Assembly: GCA_004794655.1 (NCBI GenBank)
Contig: SMMW01000605.1
Location: forward strand, 434,001 to 498,000
Direction of reading: 5' to 3'
Length of the DNA stretch: 64,000 nucleotides
Source: Marisa cornuarietis
Lineage: Eukaryota; Mollusca; Gastropoda; Architaenioglossa; Ampullariidae
Numbering within the stretch: the first letter of the stretch is position 1; each line of letters begins with the position of its first letter. Shown here one piece after another: positions 12,740 through 25,040 of this stretch. A model generated the notes under the pieces. That model saw only the letters and a program-made list of their open reading frames with translations. It had not been told where the DNA came from and searched no databases. The translations under genes were made by a program, and so were the position numbers.

Positions 12740-12998
12740 CACCAAGGTGTTCGAACACTGGCGCCCAAACCTTGAGGTGCACTGGTTCTATACCCGTGTG
12801 GTGAAGCGAAAATCCTTTTGTGAGCCACGTTGTTCAGTAGGTACCTGACTTCTTACAGGATTGGGGAAAATCGAGTGGAGAGCGGAATAAGAATCACCCC
12901 TCCCTCTCTCTAAAACCTGGCCTTGAGATAGTTAAGGTCTTTAACACCTCGCTCCCTACAGACCGAAAGGTTATGTGGCTTCCAGCCCTATCACTGAC
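12740..12998 (+). mobile_element. tRNA-derived SINE-like element, family 1, copy A
   Basis: It aligns by eye over about 260 bp with 23066-23331. Shared words include a box-B-like GTTC(G/T)ATACCCGTG, then GAAGCGAA, and 'GGTC(C/T)TTAACACCT(G/C)' near the 3' end. Copy A is the more diverged and its box A is eroded. Confidence 0.6.
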
Positions 12999-15175
12999 AT
13001 TAGAGATAAATTGTGAGATTTTTTTAATTAATTACTGGAGTGGAAATCTTGGGCAAAATGTCAGAGCGTTAGGAGAACCTCTGGTTCACCCAAGTTGTGT
13101 GACAGCATCGCCCTCTGTCTCTCAATTACTCTGAGACAAAAGTTTATCATAGTATCCTAGTAATTATCAACGTGTCGAGCAATTAATCAGTTTTTGGCAT
13201 TGTAGGCAAGTCCTGGCAGCGAGGACTTCAAAGGCTCATTTCGATTCCTTATGGAAGTTTCGGGCAGTTTCTTCTCTTCACACCTCACATTGGTCGATTA
13301 AAATTCTAACTATCGTGAAAATAAATGTTCATTTTATTAGTCCTCATAACGATGCATCTTCTAGACTTGGATGCTTACTGACAAATATTAACAACGAACT
13401 TAGCAACCAATGTCTCCTTCTGTCTAGATTGCTCATGGGGCCTTTGACAACAGTTGCTGGGTGCTACAGTTACAGTACTCACAACAGTTGGATTAACTAT
13501 AACTGTGTGCGCAAGTGAACAAGTGAACAAGCCTCCAATATAACTACAACTTAATCCAGGGAGATGGAAGACTCCGTAGAACTATATCCTGTTGTTTCCT
13601 TATCAGCAAACATCCCCTTTCCACCATCACCGGCAAGTTTACATGAAAAGGACTTTGCACATGCGTGTATGGCGTTCACTTTGCTCGGCGCGCGCAACCG
13701 GCACAGAGAGAGAGAGATCAAAAGCTATGTTTGTGATTAAATCAATACAAATTAAGCTAGTCTAATGGCTGGGAATTATTCCAATAACCAGACAGGGAAT
13801 TTGGAACAATTACCGCAGTGGAAGGCGGACTCTTTTTCCGGTGTTGCCTGTACATGCAACCGCAAGTCGGCTTTGGAGATGAAAACCCTTTGAAGGGGGT
13901 CCGGTGTCGTATGAATGGAATGGAGAAAGCTTAGAGGAAGAGAAATTGCTTGTGGGGGGAGGCTTACAATATTCTATAGCAGGGATTGAAAAAGGTTCAC
14001 GCCGAGTCTCCTTTCGCTTTCTCATTTCCTCTACTGCTCAACCACTTTGTTCGGTTTTCGCGTGTTGCTGACGGCTTATAGCAAAAATAAATCTCTCATT
14101 GTCTAGTTTTCACCCTCACACCGCAAAATCACATAATCCTACATCATCATAATAACTCATAGACATATAGCATTAGAAGAGACAGAGAGATGTAAATAAG
14201 AAGGTAGAATGTGAGATAGATAGATGTCTCTCCAAGAGGCATTAAGAACAGAGATTTAAAAAAAAAGGCGAAACTACTCGATACCCAATGACAAAAACAT
14301 GGGGACACGTCCAGAAAAAAAAGTAAACGCTGATTATTTTCGCCAAGTCCTATTGGATGCCGATCCCAAAGCTGTATAGGCCTTCTGTAAAAAAAAGAAG
14401 ACTAGATTGCTACATTAACAAATGTCTTTTCATAGGAAGTTCTACATCCGCCAAGAACTGAAAAACCATTTGTGTCTAAGAGTTTTCTCACCAGCTCGCA
14501 AAGTTTTTCCCCCAGGAGCAAAAGCTAAGGTTACCTGATGCAAACACCTGACATATTTACACAATATAAGGAAACATGAGATGAAAATAGGTTCGTTACA
14601 TAAAGACAAAAAATAATTATGAGAGAATTATTTATCGAGATATATGTATATATAAAGTTAGAAGTAAGGAATGATGATTAGAATTATTTATCGACATTCG
14701 TACACCTTTGTGCTATAGGTCCAAAAAAAAGATCCACTGTAGAAAGTGTTCTGCCATCATCTTTGTTTCCGTTAAGTAGTCTGCAGGAGAGTTCTTTCTT
14801 TATTCAAAAACTCGCCATTTCCTGTTCAGAGACTGTTCGTAGTTCCTTTCTGCACTTCTTGCTCTCTTAATAAGCCAGGAGCCCTCTTGTTCTTATGTTT
14901 TGTTTTATTATTTTTCCCAGCAATTTTCTTTTCTCCAAGTAGCAGAAAGTTTGCCTTCTTGACAGAAAATCGTTTAGACTGGTGGTTGCAATGCTGTGTA
15001 TAGGCCAGGAGAAGTTTGTGCTCATTTAAGTGGCTTCAGAGAACTGCTTGCTAAGCGTTTTACGCGTGCACGCTACCAAAACAATAAACTTGGTGAACAG
15101 GTTTTTTTTTACTCTGCTGCTGTGTGTGTTTATATGTATGAATGACTGATCGGATGGACAGAAGAGTTTGGGTAC

Positions 15176-15179
<4 letters not shown>
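12999..15179. other. No gene seen
   Basis: AT-rich DNA with short purine tracts; no coding signal on either strand. Confidence 0.4.

Positions 15180-15208
<29 letters not shown>
15180..15208. repeat. Poly(T) tract, 28 bp
   Basis: Uninterrupted T run. Confidence 0.95.
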
Positions 15209-15256
15209 GGTAAACGCCATGAACTTTCTCGTCAAGGAGAGATATGTGCTCTTAAA

Positions 15257-15310
15257 GATGATGATGATTATGATGACGATGATAATGATAATGATGATGA
15301 TGATGATGAT
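15257..15310. repeat. (GAT)n microsatellite, imperfect
   Basis: GAT units interrupted by GAC and AAT. Confidence 0.9.
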
Positions 15311-15938
15311 TATAAAAATTTGTAAACTTAGTGTAGTAAGCTTGAACGTTATATTATTTTGTGTTTTCTAACTACTGACATTTCTGGACACGGATTGTCC
15401 CTGTTATTGTCATTGCAGAAAACTTGAATTCGTGTTGATTTTATTTCGAGGTTTGAGGTATAAAAGATGGTTAACTCATGGTTAGCCCTTCTTATTGCTC
15501 GTTCTTCATCCTTAATTTCCTGTATTATATTACTTCAGGCGATTTATCTGGACTTACACAGGATCTCTCACGGAAGTATCCTTGTCACGTGGCCCTGACC
15601 ACAACGACTTTTTGTGCACAAACTGTATGTAAGGACATTAGGACAATGGACAATACCGTGAGACCGCTTACAGAGAGTGAAGCATTCGACTATAAAAAAA
15701 ACTTCTTTATGCCAGCAGGTCGTCCAATGATGGTTGTAGTTTGGACAACATTTTCTGCCTTGAAAAAATACGTTTGTTTTATTTTACTTCTTATTTATGT
15801 TTTATTCCTCCTTCCTGATTTTTCTTTTCACAACTTTCATTTTTACTCCATTATTTGAGTGCTTAAAGTTTTTTTTCCATCTATTTAATTGGGAAACCTT
15901 TCCTGAACTCTTTTTCATTCTATATTCTTTTTTTTTTT
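15311..15938. other. No gene seen
   Basis: AT-rich; the 126-codon frame here (15478-15858) has no recognisable sequence and becomes a pyrimidine-run translation at its end. Confidence 0.4.
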
Positions 15939-16112
15939 TTCTCGTCTTCATTCTATATTCTTTATATCTTCTTCTCGTCTTCATTCTATATTCTTTATAT
16001 CTTCTTCTCGTCTTCGTTCCATTTGCTTTATTTCTTCTTCGCGTCTTCTTTCTATACGCTTTATTTCTTCTTATCGTCTTTATTCTACATTCTTTATTTC
16101 TTCTTCTTATTA
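15939..16112. repeat. ~33-bp pyrimidine-rich tandem repeat, about 5 copies
   Basis: The unit carries 'cttctcgtcttcattc' then 'tatattctttatat'. The top strand is almost all C/T, giving strong strand asymmetry. The period is divisible by 3, so frames stay open on both strands by chance. Confidence 0.85.
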
Positions 16113-17138
16113 TTATTATTTTGATTCTTCCATGTCCCTGCTTTTGATGCCCCACTCTTTCTTCTCTCCATATTTTTTTTATATTTTAGTTTCTGTTGTT
16201 ACCTTGAATTCCATCTTCTTCATAATTTTTATCAATTTTCTGCACAGCTACTCAGGAAATGGCTTTGGCTTATCATAAGATGTCATATCATAAGACTTCG
16301 ATAGACTTTGTGTAAGCCAATGGACTTTCTGACTTTAGCCCAGATTCTTACGTGTTTGCCTTTTATAGACTGTTAATCTTCTCTTCAGTTAGTTATTAAT
16401 AATTCTATCTTTTCTTACTGTCTCTTACCCCGGCAATAATGGGTAATTAGCAGCTGTCAGGTTACATTGATTACCGCAGAAAGGAAATAACCTGGGCTAT
16501 AGGAACACGGTTGTGAAATCAGCTGCACTTTCTTCTTCATGCGCAGAACCCAAGAACTGTTTCACGAGATAAAAAAAAGACAAAAACAAACAAAAACAAA
16601 AAAACAAAGAAACAAAACCCCGTCAAATCAAATTATTTTAACTCTCTTACATTCAACACCTTTTTAGAGGGTTTGAATCATTCAAACGGTAACGAAAGTG
16701 TTTTTATTTAACTCTGGAGAACATTTTGATTGAGAAAGTATCATCATCCAAGTTGTGGTAGAAGGCTGGTTTTCAACAACTTCATCAGTGACATAGTAAT
16801 GGCAACCACAAGGAAACGCGTTAGCTCCCTTCACGATTTCTCGGCGCATTACCAGCTGTCGATTGACTCCCCTGACTAGAAACATCGCCCCGGTCCTCGG
16901 AAATGTTCCATTTCCGCAACATCCAGACAGACCCTCGTTGGCATCCAGCCATCAACCAGCACATCGACAGCTAAAGCGTTCATCACAACTTAGCAGCATC
17001 AGCCTTGACCCGTGACCTCCGGAAGAAAGAACTCGAGTGTAGGTGTTGTTCCTCGCTCGTCATCGAGGATAAATTCGAATTTTTTTTAACCCATCGTTTA
17101 TTGTACGAGAGGGCGCTTGAAACAAGAGACAGCAATTT
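16113..17138. other. No gene seen
   Basis: Includes an A-rich tract with 'acaaa' repeats at 16568-16620. No coding signal. Confidence 0.4.
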
Positions 17139-17139
17139 G

Positions 17140-17212
<73 letters not shown>
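17139..17212. repeat. (GATT)n microsatellite
   Basis: About 18 GATT units. Confidence 0.97.
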
Positions 17213-17214
<2 letters not shown>

Positions 17215-17830
17215 CTGGGCTCAAAGTTGAGGCACCAGGCACAACCACATAGTTAACTGATCTGTTATGCTCCCTTTGCACCATGGTGCATTAGATGATT
17301 TTTTTCCCACACATTAATACGTTATGGCACGAAAACAGTTGAAGGATCATTACACTTTATCTCTTCACTCCATTTGCTTGTATCGACAATCCTTGGAACA
17401 TTAGGTTTTATCTTTCATTACATGAGCAGTTCAATTCTGGCTAATGGCAGGCGATAATGAGGTAATGAAGATAAATTTGTTGGCACTAAGAAGTGTTAAG
17501 GTCTTACCACTGCTTCTGGTACATAAAGATGGATTGTTGTGAGGACATGGAGGCAGGCAGGCAGTAGATTTCTGGGCGTGGGTAGAATACTATAAGATGT
17601 GAATGTGTGATACTTGGGGCACTGTAAAAATCGAAAGTTTCGTGTTCGATTTTGGTTACGAAATGGAGGTTGTGTGGACTGGCATCGCTTATAAACTTTT
17701 TATCACAATGCGGTAATCTATCTATAACTGAAATGTATCTTTCATCCCTGTTACGAGGGGCTAGGGGTAGGGTTTAGGGGTAGGAGACGAAACCAATCCT
17801 GCTTAGAAATAAGACTGTCCAGAATAAAAC
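17213..17830. other. No gene seen
   Basis: AT-rich DNA without coding or RNA signal. Confidence 0.4.
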
Positions 17831-17889
17831 AGCTTACTGCATGTTCTACACCTCCGTTTATTCACACATCACACAAACCGATGGCAGTT

Positions 17890-18170
17890 GTCTTCCCCAC
17901 ACAGGGGGTCGGGTCTTTGTCCCCGGATGTTGCCAGGCTAGACAGAGAGTCTTGCGGGAGATCCACCCTAAAGTCTACACGAAACTCACGCCAGCCGCCG
18001 ACGATGTAGTTACTGTCCTTGGGCACGCGGAGTTTATGGCCACAAGGTGGCGCCCGCATCAGCAAGCGACTGAAAATGGCGAAGCGTCACGTGCGGGGAC
18101 GAGCAGACAGCACGGCGCAAGTCTCGTGTTGTTTGACAGCACGTGCGCGCAGCGCGTGACGTCAGGGATT
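17890..18170 (-). promoter_or_regulatory. CpG-rich island with E-box/CRE motifs and a possible minus-strand first exon
   Basis: The densest CpG patch of the upstream half. It contains two CACGTG boxes (near 18089 and 18140), a GCGCGCAGCGCG run and a perfect CRE (18157-18164). On the minus strand, ATG at 18059 opens MRAPPCGHKLRVPKDSNYIV then GGW, ending at a GGC|GTGAGT donor (17990). This is an unrecognised, unsupported coding suggestion; the island may be purely regulatory. Confidence 0.25.
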
Positions 18171-18684
18171 CTTTCTGAGGCTCACCCACAAATCAGAAAC
18201 ATTCTTCATCGAAAACTAACAAAACCATTTCTAATTGCTACTTACAGTTATCGTAGAAACATCCAGAGATCATCCTCTCTTTAAAATAAGGACATCATTA
18301 ATTTTGAAATAAACCGAAAAGATTTTCACCAAAAATGAGGAATATTTAACCACCGACGTGCGGACATTTTTTGCGCATGCTAAAGACTTTAGTTTTTAAT
18401 GGTTGTCTGTGTTTTGTTGTTTTCGTGCACTTTTTGTTTCATTTTTGTGCAGTGTTTAACACGAATCCTCTACACTATTACAAAACACGTGACTTGTTTC
18501 TTAAAAGTTTCCCTAAAGCCAACTCAGGTTAGGGATTTTTTTGTTATTGAGACCAATAAGTTTGACTGATGTTTATTTTTTTCAGTTTTTTTTTCTCCTG
18601 TCGTGCGTCAAGAAACGCTTCTGTGTTTGTGGATGCGTGGCCTGCTTAAGATTTTGAGTATTTGTGCGTACAAAGCAGTATGCC

Positions 18685-18785
18685 CATGTGTGCCCGTGCA
18701 TGCATAATCAACTGTAATAAGTGCGTAGTTAGTTCTTCGAACATTGCTGTTTGTAGTTAGAATGTGAGTGCGGAGGTTGCATGTG
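18685..18785 (-). repeat. Dispersed repeat family X, copy 1
   Basis: It shares with 22421-22518 the words 'gtgcgta(g/a)ttagttcttcg' and 'agttagaatgtg' in the same order and spacing. The element's true ends and class are unknown. Confidence 0.5.
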
Positions 18786-21378
18786 ATAGACGATCAAAAG
18801 AGGTCCTGTCTGGCTGTCATTATCCTCCTCCGATGGATGCCCCATTATTCGGTAATTGTCTCCCGTTGAGCAGACAATTGCTGTCCACAGAAGGGCTCTG
18901 GCACGGACGTAGTAACATTTGCTGACGATGGTGTCAGATTCGAGGACCACTTCAAGAGGGAAATCACGGGTCCAGCCCCTCCCCAGTTGGGAGGCTTTGC
19001 CGATCAGAAGTTCTACACTCTTTTGCCTCAATAGGCCCGTCACCATTCTTTGACCGAATCCGTTTATTAACGGCGGCTCGCTAGAAACGTATTTCCTAGG
19101 AGACAAAGACGGCTTTCTCGTAACACGGGGGTGTAAATGAAGTTTATCCTCCTTATTCAAGATATAATGATGCTTTTCGTAAAACGGGGACTAGATGCTG
19201 TTTCTCTCGTCGTGAGATACAATATAACTGTTATTTTCTCCTTTGTAAGATGAGATATTGATAATGTTCTTATAAATGTAAATGTAGTCCCGTCAACTTT
19301 TCAATTAATATAGCTTTAGCAACTGCAAATGCAAGACAAAGCATTTTTATCACAGGTCTTATTCCACGATGTCCTGGGATCCACCTACAGAGCCCTATTT
19401 TCCCCTCGGTTCAAGAAAATAAGGTCATTAGACTTGTTTGTTTTACTCGGGAGCAGCGTAGTGACAGCTAAGTGTGCAAAGCCCGGTGAAAGACTCACAT
19501 GACGCATGGGACTGGCTGGAGAAGTCAGTCACGTTTCCAAGGAAACTGACAAAAGTTCAGAGGAAACTTGTTAGCCCTGGCTTTTAAACCGTACGTTTGC
19601 AATAGAAGAAGAGTCTGAAAAAAAAAATATCGAAAGCAAGAAGATACAAGAAAATGGGCTTTGAAGGGATGCACGTACTCTGATAAGACTTAATGAGGGA
19701 GATAACTCCGTATTAATCGAAGAAACATTGCAAACATTTTCAAAAAAAAGGCGAAAAAATCCCTCGTCTTTACGGCTTTGTCGGTCAGATTAAATCAATC
19801 ACAGCTTCGCAGCTTGAGGTGTCAGAAGTGATGGATGCCTGCGCATTTTCTGTAACCAGACAGAGAAAGAGTGAAGTTCACGAAGCAACATGCACGAGTT
19901 ACGTTGTCTGTATTGAAAACAGCAAAAAAATATTTTTGCCATGCTTACTAGTCGAATTCTGCCCAACCGAGAGACACTGGACACGTGCTGCCTTCTGTGC
20001 ACGCGCTTCTCCGCGTCCTCACTCTAGCAGTTATGTGAAGTGGTCATAAACAAGGTTTATAAATGAAAAAGCATTGGAAATATTAATATTCAATATACAT
20101 AGTCTGAATCAAAGAAACCAATGTCGCTGTTCTTTGTGCTTCTTACTTTTACCACCAATTTAAACCGAAACACTTTTTAAACATTCGAATGGGATTTGAT
20201 ATAATTTATATATAAAAATATACAATAATTGCGTTATTTTCATTTTAGATAGAGTTGTTACACACACGTACTTCAGTGCACTTACTAAATAAAGCTGTTA
20301 TATAGTTGTCATAAAGCTGTAATACAGACACATATAAGTAATAATATTAAGGGAATGGGTCAGGGACTAACCTCACTTTTTCCTACTAAAGTATAAATGT
20401 ATTTATGTTTTCATTGAAATTCATGAGATATTCTGGACGAAGCACATCAAGCTATATTTGTGGCCTGAAATGTTAGTTCTACGACCGGTTATTCACCGTT
20501 AGCGCATAATTACAGAAGCTGCTTTTATTTTTTTCTAAGGGTGTAAAGGGGCTGGTGCTCCCCTCAGAACAACGGTTCTGAGTCCGTCTCTAACAAGATG
20601 GTCGAGATCTCGATTTTTGTGATATCGGAAATTTGCGTTCGTTGAAATAGGAGAACAATTTTTAACAAAAATTATAAAAAAGAGGAATATAGCACATAGG
20701 GACAGAGTTGGAATAGCGATCTGCGAGGGAATGAGGCACAGACCAGAAGCTTCAGTTGTGTCAGTCAGAGAGTAGCATTGATCCTTGACTGATGTGCTGA
20801 AGCAGCCTCCCCGCCTGGACCACTCGACAAATCTGACCGTTAGCCCCAGGATCTTTCTCACTGATGCTGTCCAGGACAACGGTCTGTGGCGAGAAGCTTT
20901 CATTGCGTAAAACAGACACGCACTGAGGCAAAGGGGGGAGTGGAGTGATTTCCTCCCCTCACGAAAGACAATCGAATTCAGATTCGGAAGAACAGTTTCT
21001 TCTTGGAGCAAATTTTCCAAAGTGCTTTTTCTTTCTCACTCGTTGACTTTAACACATATATGCACAAAGGAGCATGTGAAAATTCAATCACCTCAAAGCT
21101 CTTTCTCGCTTTTAATTTTCCACCATTTTATTGCATCACGTTCTATCAAGCTCGGAGGTGTTAGATGAGTCTTTTTATCTTTTATTCCGTTCACAAAAGT
21201 CGCACTGCGGCCCCTTTTTATCGCCATATGCAATTCTGTGTATGAACAAGATATAAAACTGGGCACTGTTTAAAAATAAACAGGTTTGTTTATGGTTTCT
21301 ACCTCGGAGCCGTTCAGCAATTCATAATATGCGACACGATTAAGAATGAATTGTATGAGATTAGTTTAGAGTACTTAC
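18786..21378. other. No supported gene
   Basis: Two GC-richer patches (18800-19050 and 20760-20960) hold minus-strand frames of 143 and 161 codons with no recognisable sequence. The rest is AT-rich. Confidence 0.35.
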
Positions 21379-21548
21379 GAGAGGCGAATCGTGCTGGTCA
21401 TCTCCCCTTGGTACCGAGCCAGAATCAGGTTCCTTCTCGCACTTTGTGGTCAGCAAAATCTGCGTTAATCTCGCCCACACTTCGATCAGCACATCCTTCC
21501 AATCAAGATCCAGATCCCGGTCTTTGGTGAGCTGGACGGACTTGACCA
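21379..21548 (-). CDS. Candidate internal coding exon on the minus strand, unknown protein
   Basis: Read on the minus strand, an acceptor GCTTTAG precedes 170 nt that stay open in one frame and end at a near-perfect donor CTC|GTAAGT. The 56 codons read VKSVQLTKDRDLDLDWKDVL, IEVWARLTQILLTTKCEKEP, then DSGSVPRGDDQHDSPL, with coding-like composition. I recognise no family and cannot find a partner exon. The polypyrimidine tract before the acceptor is poor. This may be an exon of an opposite-strand gene, or chance. Confidence 0.3.
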
Positions 21549-22420
21549 CTAAAGCTTATATCGACCAGTGCTTAGTGCATGAGAGTGTGTTCAGGCTCGG
21601 TAAAATAATGGGGAGAAAAAGAAGCGAAGAAGAAAGTACCCGCGACTGTCTTCCCATCCCACTAAAGTCCTTTCGTATGTCGAGGGAAATGTCCTCGGTT
21701 TTTGAAAGTCAAGTGGCACCTTTGGTGGTGTCGCAGTATTCCCTTCCTTTGTTTCCACGAAGACCTGGTTGCAGACATTCACGCCAGTTGTAGAATGCAT
21801 TCAATTCCCGAGATACGTTCTTTGGAGTTTAGCACATTCGCGAGATACGAACAACTTTTGTAAGTTCGACCCGAAACAATTTGTTTCACAGGAAAATAAT
21901 AGAATCGTCCAGGCGGCTTAAGAGATGAATTTTATAAATGTTTTGTTTACAAATAATTGCTCCGTATAGCAGAGATAGCCAATGAAGAAAGGTATGTGGA
22001 GTTATCGTTTCGAACACAAGTCACAGAATCTTATTCAAAGATAAAAGTTATGACCGTTTCAATCTATCAATTTAGATAAAGTTACTTTATAGAGTACGTA
22101 GATGATTTCGATCTCAACGTAGTGGTCTTAAGTAAATGATGACTGCTCCAAGTTTAGATACTTTGTTTTCATTAAATTAATGCAGCTAAAATTGTAGCTT
22201 CCGTTAATTAAATTTTTAATGAAAGCTATTAATAACCATCACTACTTGAAAAAAATTATATTTTTGATTTACATGTATGTATTAAGCATGTTTTTCACAT
22301 TTGATCATGGGTCTAATAATAATAATAATAATAATTATAAATAAATAACTTATTGAAGCTACCAATGAAGTTTATCCGTTGATCGGACTCATTGCGGTCT
22401 TCATCATCAGTGTGAGGAAT
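21549..22420. other. No gene seen; (AAT)n near 22315-22335
   Basis: AT-rich DNA. Confidence 0.4.
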
Positions 22421-22518
22421 GTGTGCATGTGTACACAAAATTAACTTTACTATGTGCGTAATTAGTTCTTCGGACACCTTTGCCATCTTGAGTTAGAATG
22501 TGGATGTGGAGGAAGCTA
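22421..22518 (-). repeat. Dispersed repeat family X, copy 2
   Basis: Second copy of the element at 18685-18785. Similarity fades on both sides. Confidence 0.5.
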
Positions 22519-23065
22519 CAACAGCAACTATTTCTTATTTGAGTGCCAAAAAGGAAGATGTAGCTCTTTTCCCGCGAGCATAAAATAATTGAATTGAAAA
22601 GGATGGAGGTTTTCAGCCCATTAAAAGGGAAAACATTTTGACTTTTGCATTATTGTTTCCTTGGGTACACAAAAAAGACCTCGACAGCCGTATTGTCCAT
22701 TCCCTCGGGGACTCTAAGAGAGGTAAATACCATTAAAGTCTTAGTGCTGTGTAGACAGGGAAAAGACCGAGGGGAAAAACAGCTTCCTCCTTCCTGAAAG
22801 ACTGGGCTTTTCGCATACACGATTGTCATTCGTTGGTGCACGTGCCAACCCCAAACAAACATTTGTCAAACGTAAGAACACATTTGTCATGTGCATGCTC
22901 AGGTTTGAGGGAAGTAAAAGACATGCGTCACAGATATGCAGAGAAAAGAATGTAGAAATATGACCGAAAACAAATAGGATTGTGGAAAAAAACCGCAATT
23001 TATCTTCAACATCCTCAGGACGGCCAAACTTTGTGAAGTATTACATGACGGCTGTTCACAGGAGG
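22519..23065. other. No gene seen
   Basis: No coding signal; short open frames only. Confidence 0.4.
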
Positions 23066-23331
23066 AGTGGATAGTCGGGTGGTTATATTCCAGGTGTCTG
23101 AACTGAGAAGCCCACAAGTTCGATACCCGTGAAGCGAAGCTCGCTTCCCTTAGTTGACCCAGCTGCCAGAAATGGATACTGATTTTACAGAGGGTTGGGG
23201 GAGGTAAGGAAGTGAGTGATAGGAGATGGTTACCTCCTCTCGTAAAGCTGGTCCCGAGAACACCGAGGTCCTTAACACCTGACTCCCTTACGAGCTGAAA
23301 AACTTCACGGGACCACCTTTACTCGCACTGG
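23066..23331 (+). mobile_element. tRNA-derived SINE-like element, family 1, copy B
   Basis: The head has a Pol III box-A-like ATAGTCGGGTGGTTA and, about 45 bp on, a box-B-like AAGTTCGATACCC. About 200 bp of unrelated body follows. The same body order occurs at 12740-12998. No poly(A) tail or target-site duplication is clear. Confidence 0.65.
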
Positions 23332-24308
23332 AAATAATTCTAGCAAAGCCCACAAACACGCATGTACAGAACAATTCTAAATTTAATTCTGATTGATTGT
23401 ATTTTAAAAACTCTGCCAACCATTCCTTTATTTACGCAGTGTTAGTAGATCTCACGTTTGAAAGAATAAATGAATAAAATATAACACTAAAAAAGAAAGA
23501 AAGAAGAAATGTGTTTTATTTATGCAAGTTTATGTGTTCACGAGGCAGATTTTAAATCAGATAGAAGAGAGTAAACAAAATCAAATAAACAAAAATAGAT
23601 GTTTAACAAACAAATGATTAGATAACGTCAGAAGAGTATAGACTATAAACAGTAAAATAAAACCTGTGCCGTCCATGTTACGCCTTCTACACATTTTTTA
23701 AGAGAACAAAGAATAAAAATCACTTGAGTGGTCAAAGCAAATTTTTGTCCCCTTGTTGGCTTTCAAATCGTGGTCTGGTCCATAAACATGTTTACAGCTT
23801 GATCGATGGTGAGGAATCTGACTTTTTATTTGTTCTTCTTTTGGTAAAGTGCACAGAGGATGTGGTCAGGTCTCCTAAAAGTTTCCCGGGTAAAGTTGTG
23901 TGTCTTCTTTGTCAGTATAACGGTACGCGTGTGTTGTTTCCTTCTGTCTGCACCCAGTAATAGACCACCACCCCCCCCCACACACACATTCCATTTAACT
24001 ATTTCTTGTTGGGGGAAAGCTAGATGTTCGATGACTAGGCTCTTGGCCTCTGGACCTCTGAAACTCGTCTCGCGATGATAGGTAAAGTGAGTGACTGTAT
24101 CGGCTGGTTGATTTGCTGGTGTTGTGAAGCCGCATAGCTCGGTGAGCTGGTGGACTGTAACACTGACAAGCAAAGGTTAGCAAGACCACCTTCATCATCT
24201 GAACATGTGGACTGGACGGCTCTCAGATCTGCTTTACTCGGCATGATTCTGTACAAAGTGAGTGCTTGACTCACTAGAGCCCTTAACTGTCACATCGATG
24301 TGGCGGAG
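23332..24308. other. No gene seen
   Basis: AT-rich, with a C-run and CA tract at about 23963-23990. No coding signal. Confidence 0.4.
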
Positions 24309-24902
24309 GGCATGATTTAGTGAGCTGGTTGAGAGTCTCTCTAATGTAAGGCATGATTTAGTGAGCTGGTTGAGAGTCTCTCTAATGTAAGGCATGATTT
24401 AGTGAACTGGTTGAGTGTCTCTCTGATGTAAGGCATGATTTAGTGAACTGGTTGAGTGTCTCTCTGATGTAAGGCATGATTTAGTGAACTGGTTGAGTGT
24501 CTCTCTGATGTAAGGCATGATTTAGTGAACTGGTTGAGTGTCTCTCTGATGTAAGGCATGATTTAGTGAACTGGTTGAGTGTCTCTCTGATGTAAGGCAT
24601 GATTTAGTGAACTGGTTGAGTGTCTCTCTGATGTAAGGCATGATTTAGTGAACTGGTTGAGTGTCTCTCTGAGGTAAGGCATGATTTAGTGAGCTGGTTG
24701 AGAGTCTCTCTAATGTAATTCATGATTTAGTGAACTGGTTGAGTGTCTCTCTGATGTAAGGCATGATTTAGCGAGCTGGTTGAGAGTCTCTCTAATGTAA
24801 GGCATGATTTAGTGAGCTGGTTGAGTGTCTCTCTGATGTAAGGCATGATTTAGTGAACTGGTTGTGTGTCTCTCTGATGTAAGGCATGATTTAGTGAACT
24901 GG
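24309..24902 (+). repeat. 41-bp minisatellite, 14.5 copies
   Basis: The unit starts 'ggcatgatttagtgaactgg' and continues 'ttgagtgtctctctgatgtaa'. Copy starts fall every 41 bp from 24309 to 24883. Two alternating variants (gaactgg/gtgtct versus gagctgg/gagtct) occur in blocks. Decayed copies continue to about 25040. Confidence 0.95.
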
Positions 24903-25040
24903 ACGTGTGGCATACTGACATAGAACACTGCATGGGGGATTCAACTAGTTGAGTGCCGCGCTGGCATGATGAAGAGCATGATTTAGTCAACTGGCTGAGT
25001 GGCGAGCTGACACAGAGAACTGCATGGCTGAATGAACTGA

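Noticed and set aside
17841..18284. 147-codon plus-strand frame across the CpG island
   Set aside because: CpG-rich DNA has few stops; codon use is uneven and the sequence is unlike any family I know.
18729..19160. 143-codon minus-strand frame with partly coding-like composition
   Set aside because: Its C-terminal part lies in dispersed repeat X and no splice or start signal supports it; possibly a transposon fragment, but unprovable here.
20535..21020. 161-codon minus-strand frame
   Set aside because: No family resemblance, no good splice sites, and a composition shift halfway; likely chance in a GC-richer patch.
24309..24902. CRISPR-like regular spacing
   Set aside because: Units are contiguous 41-bp copies without unique spacers, in an animal genome.
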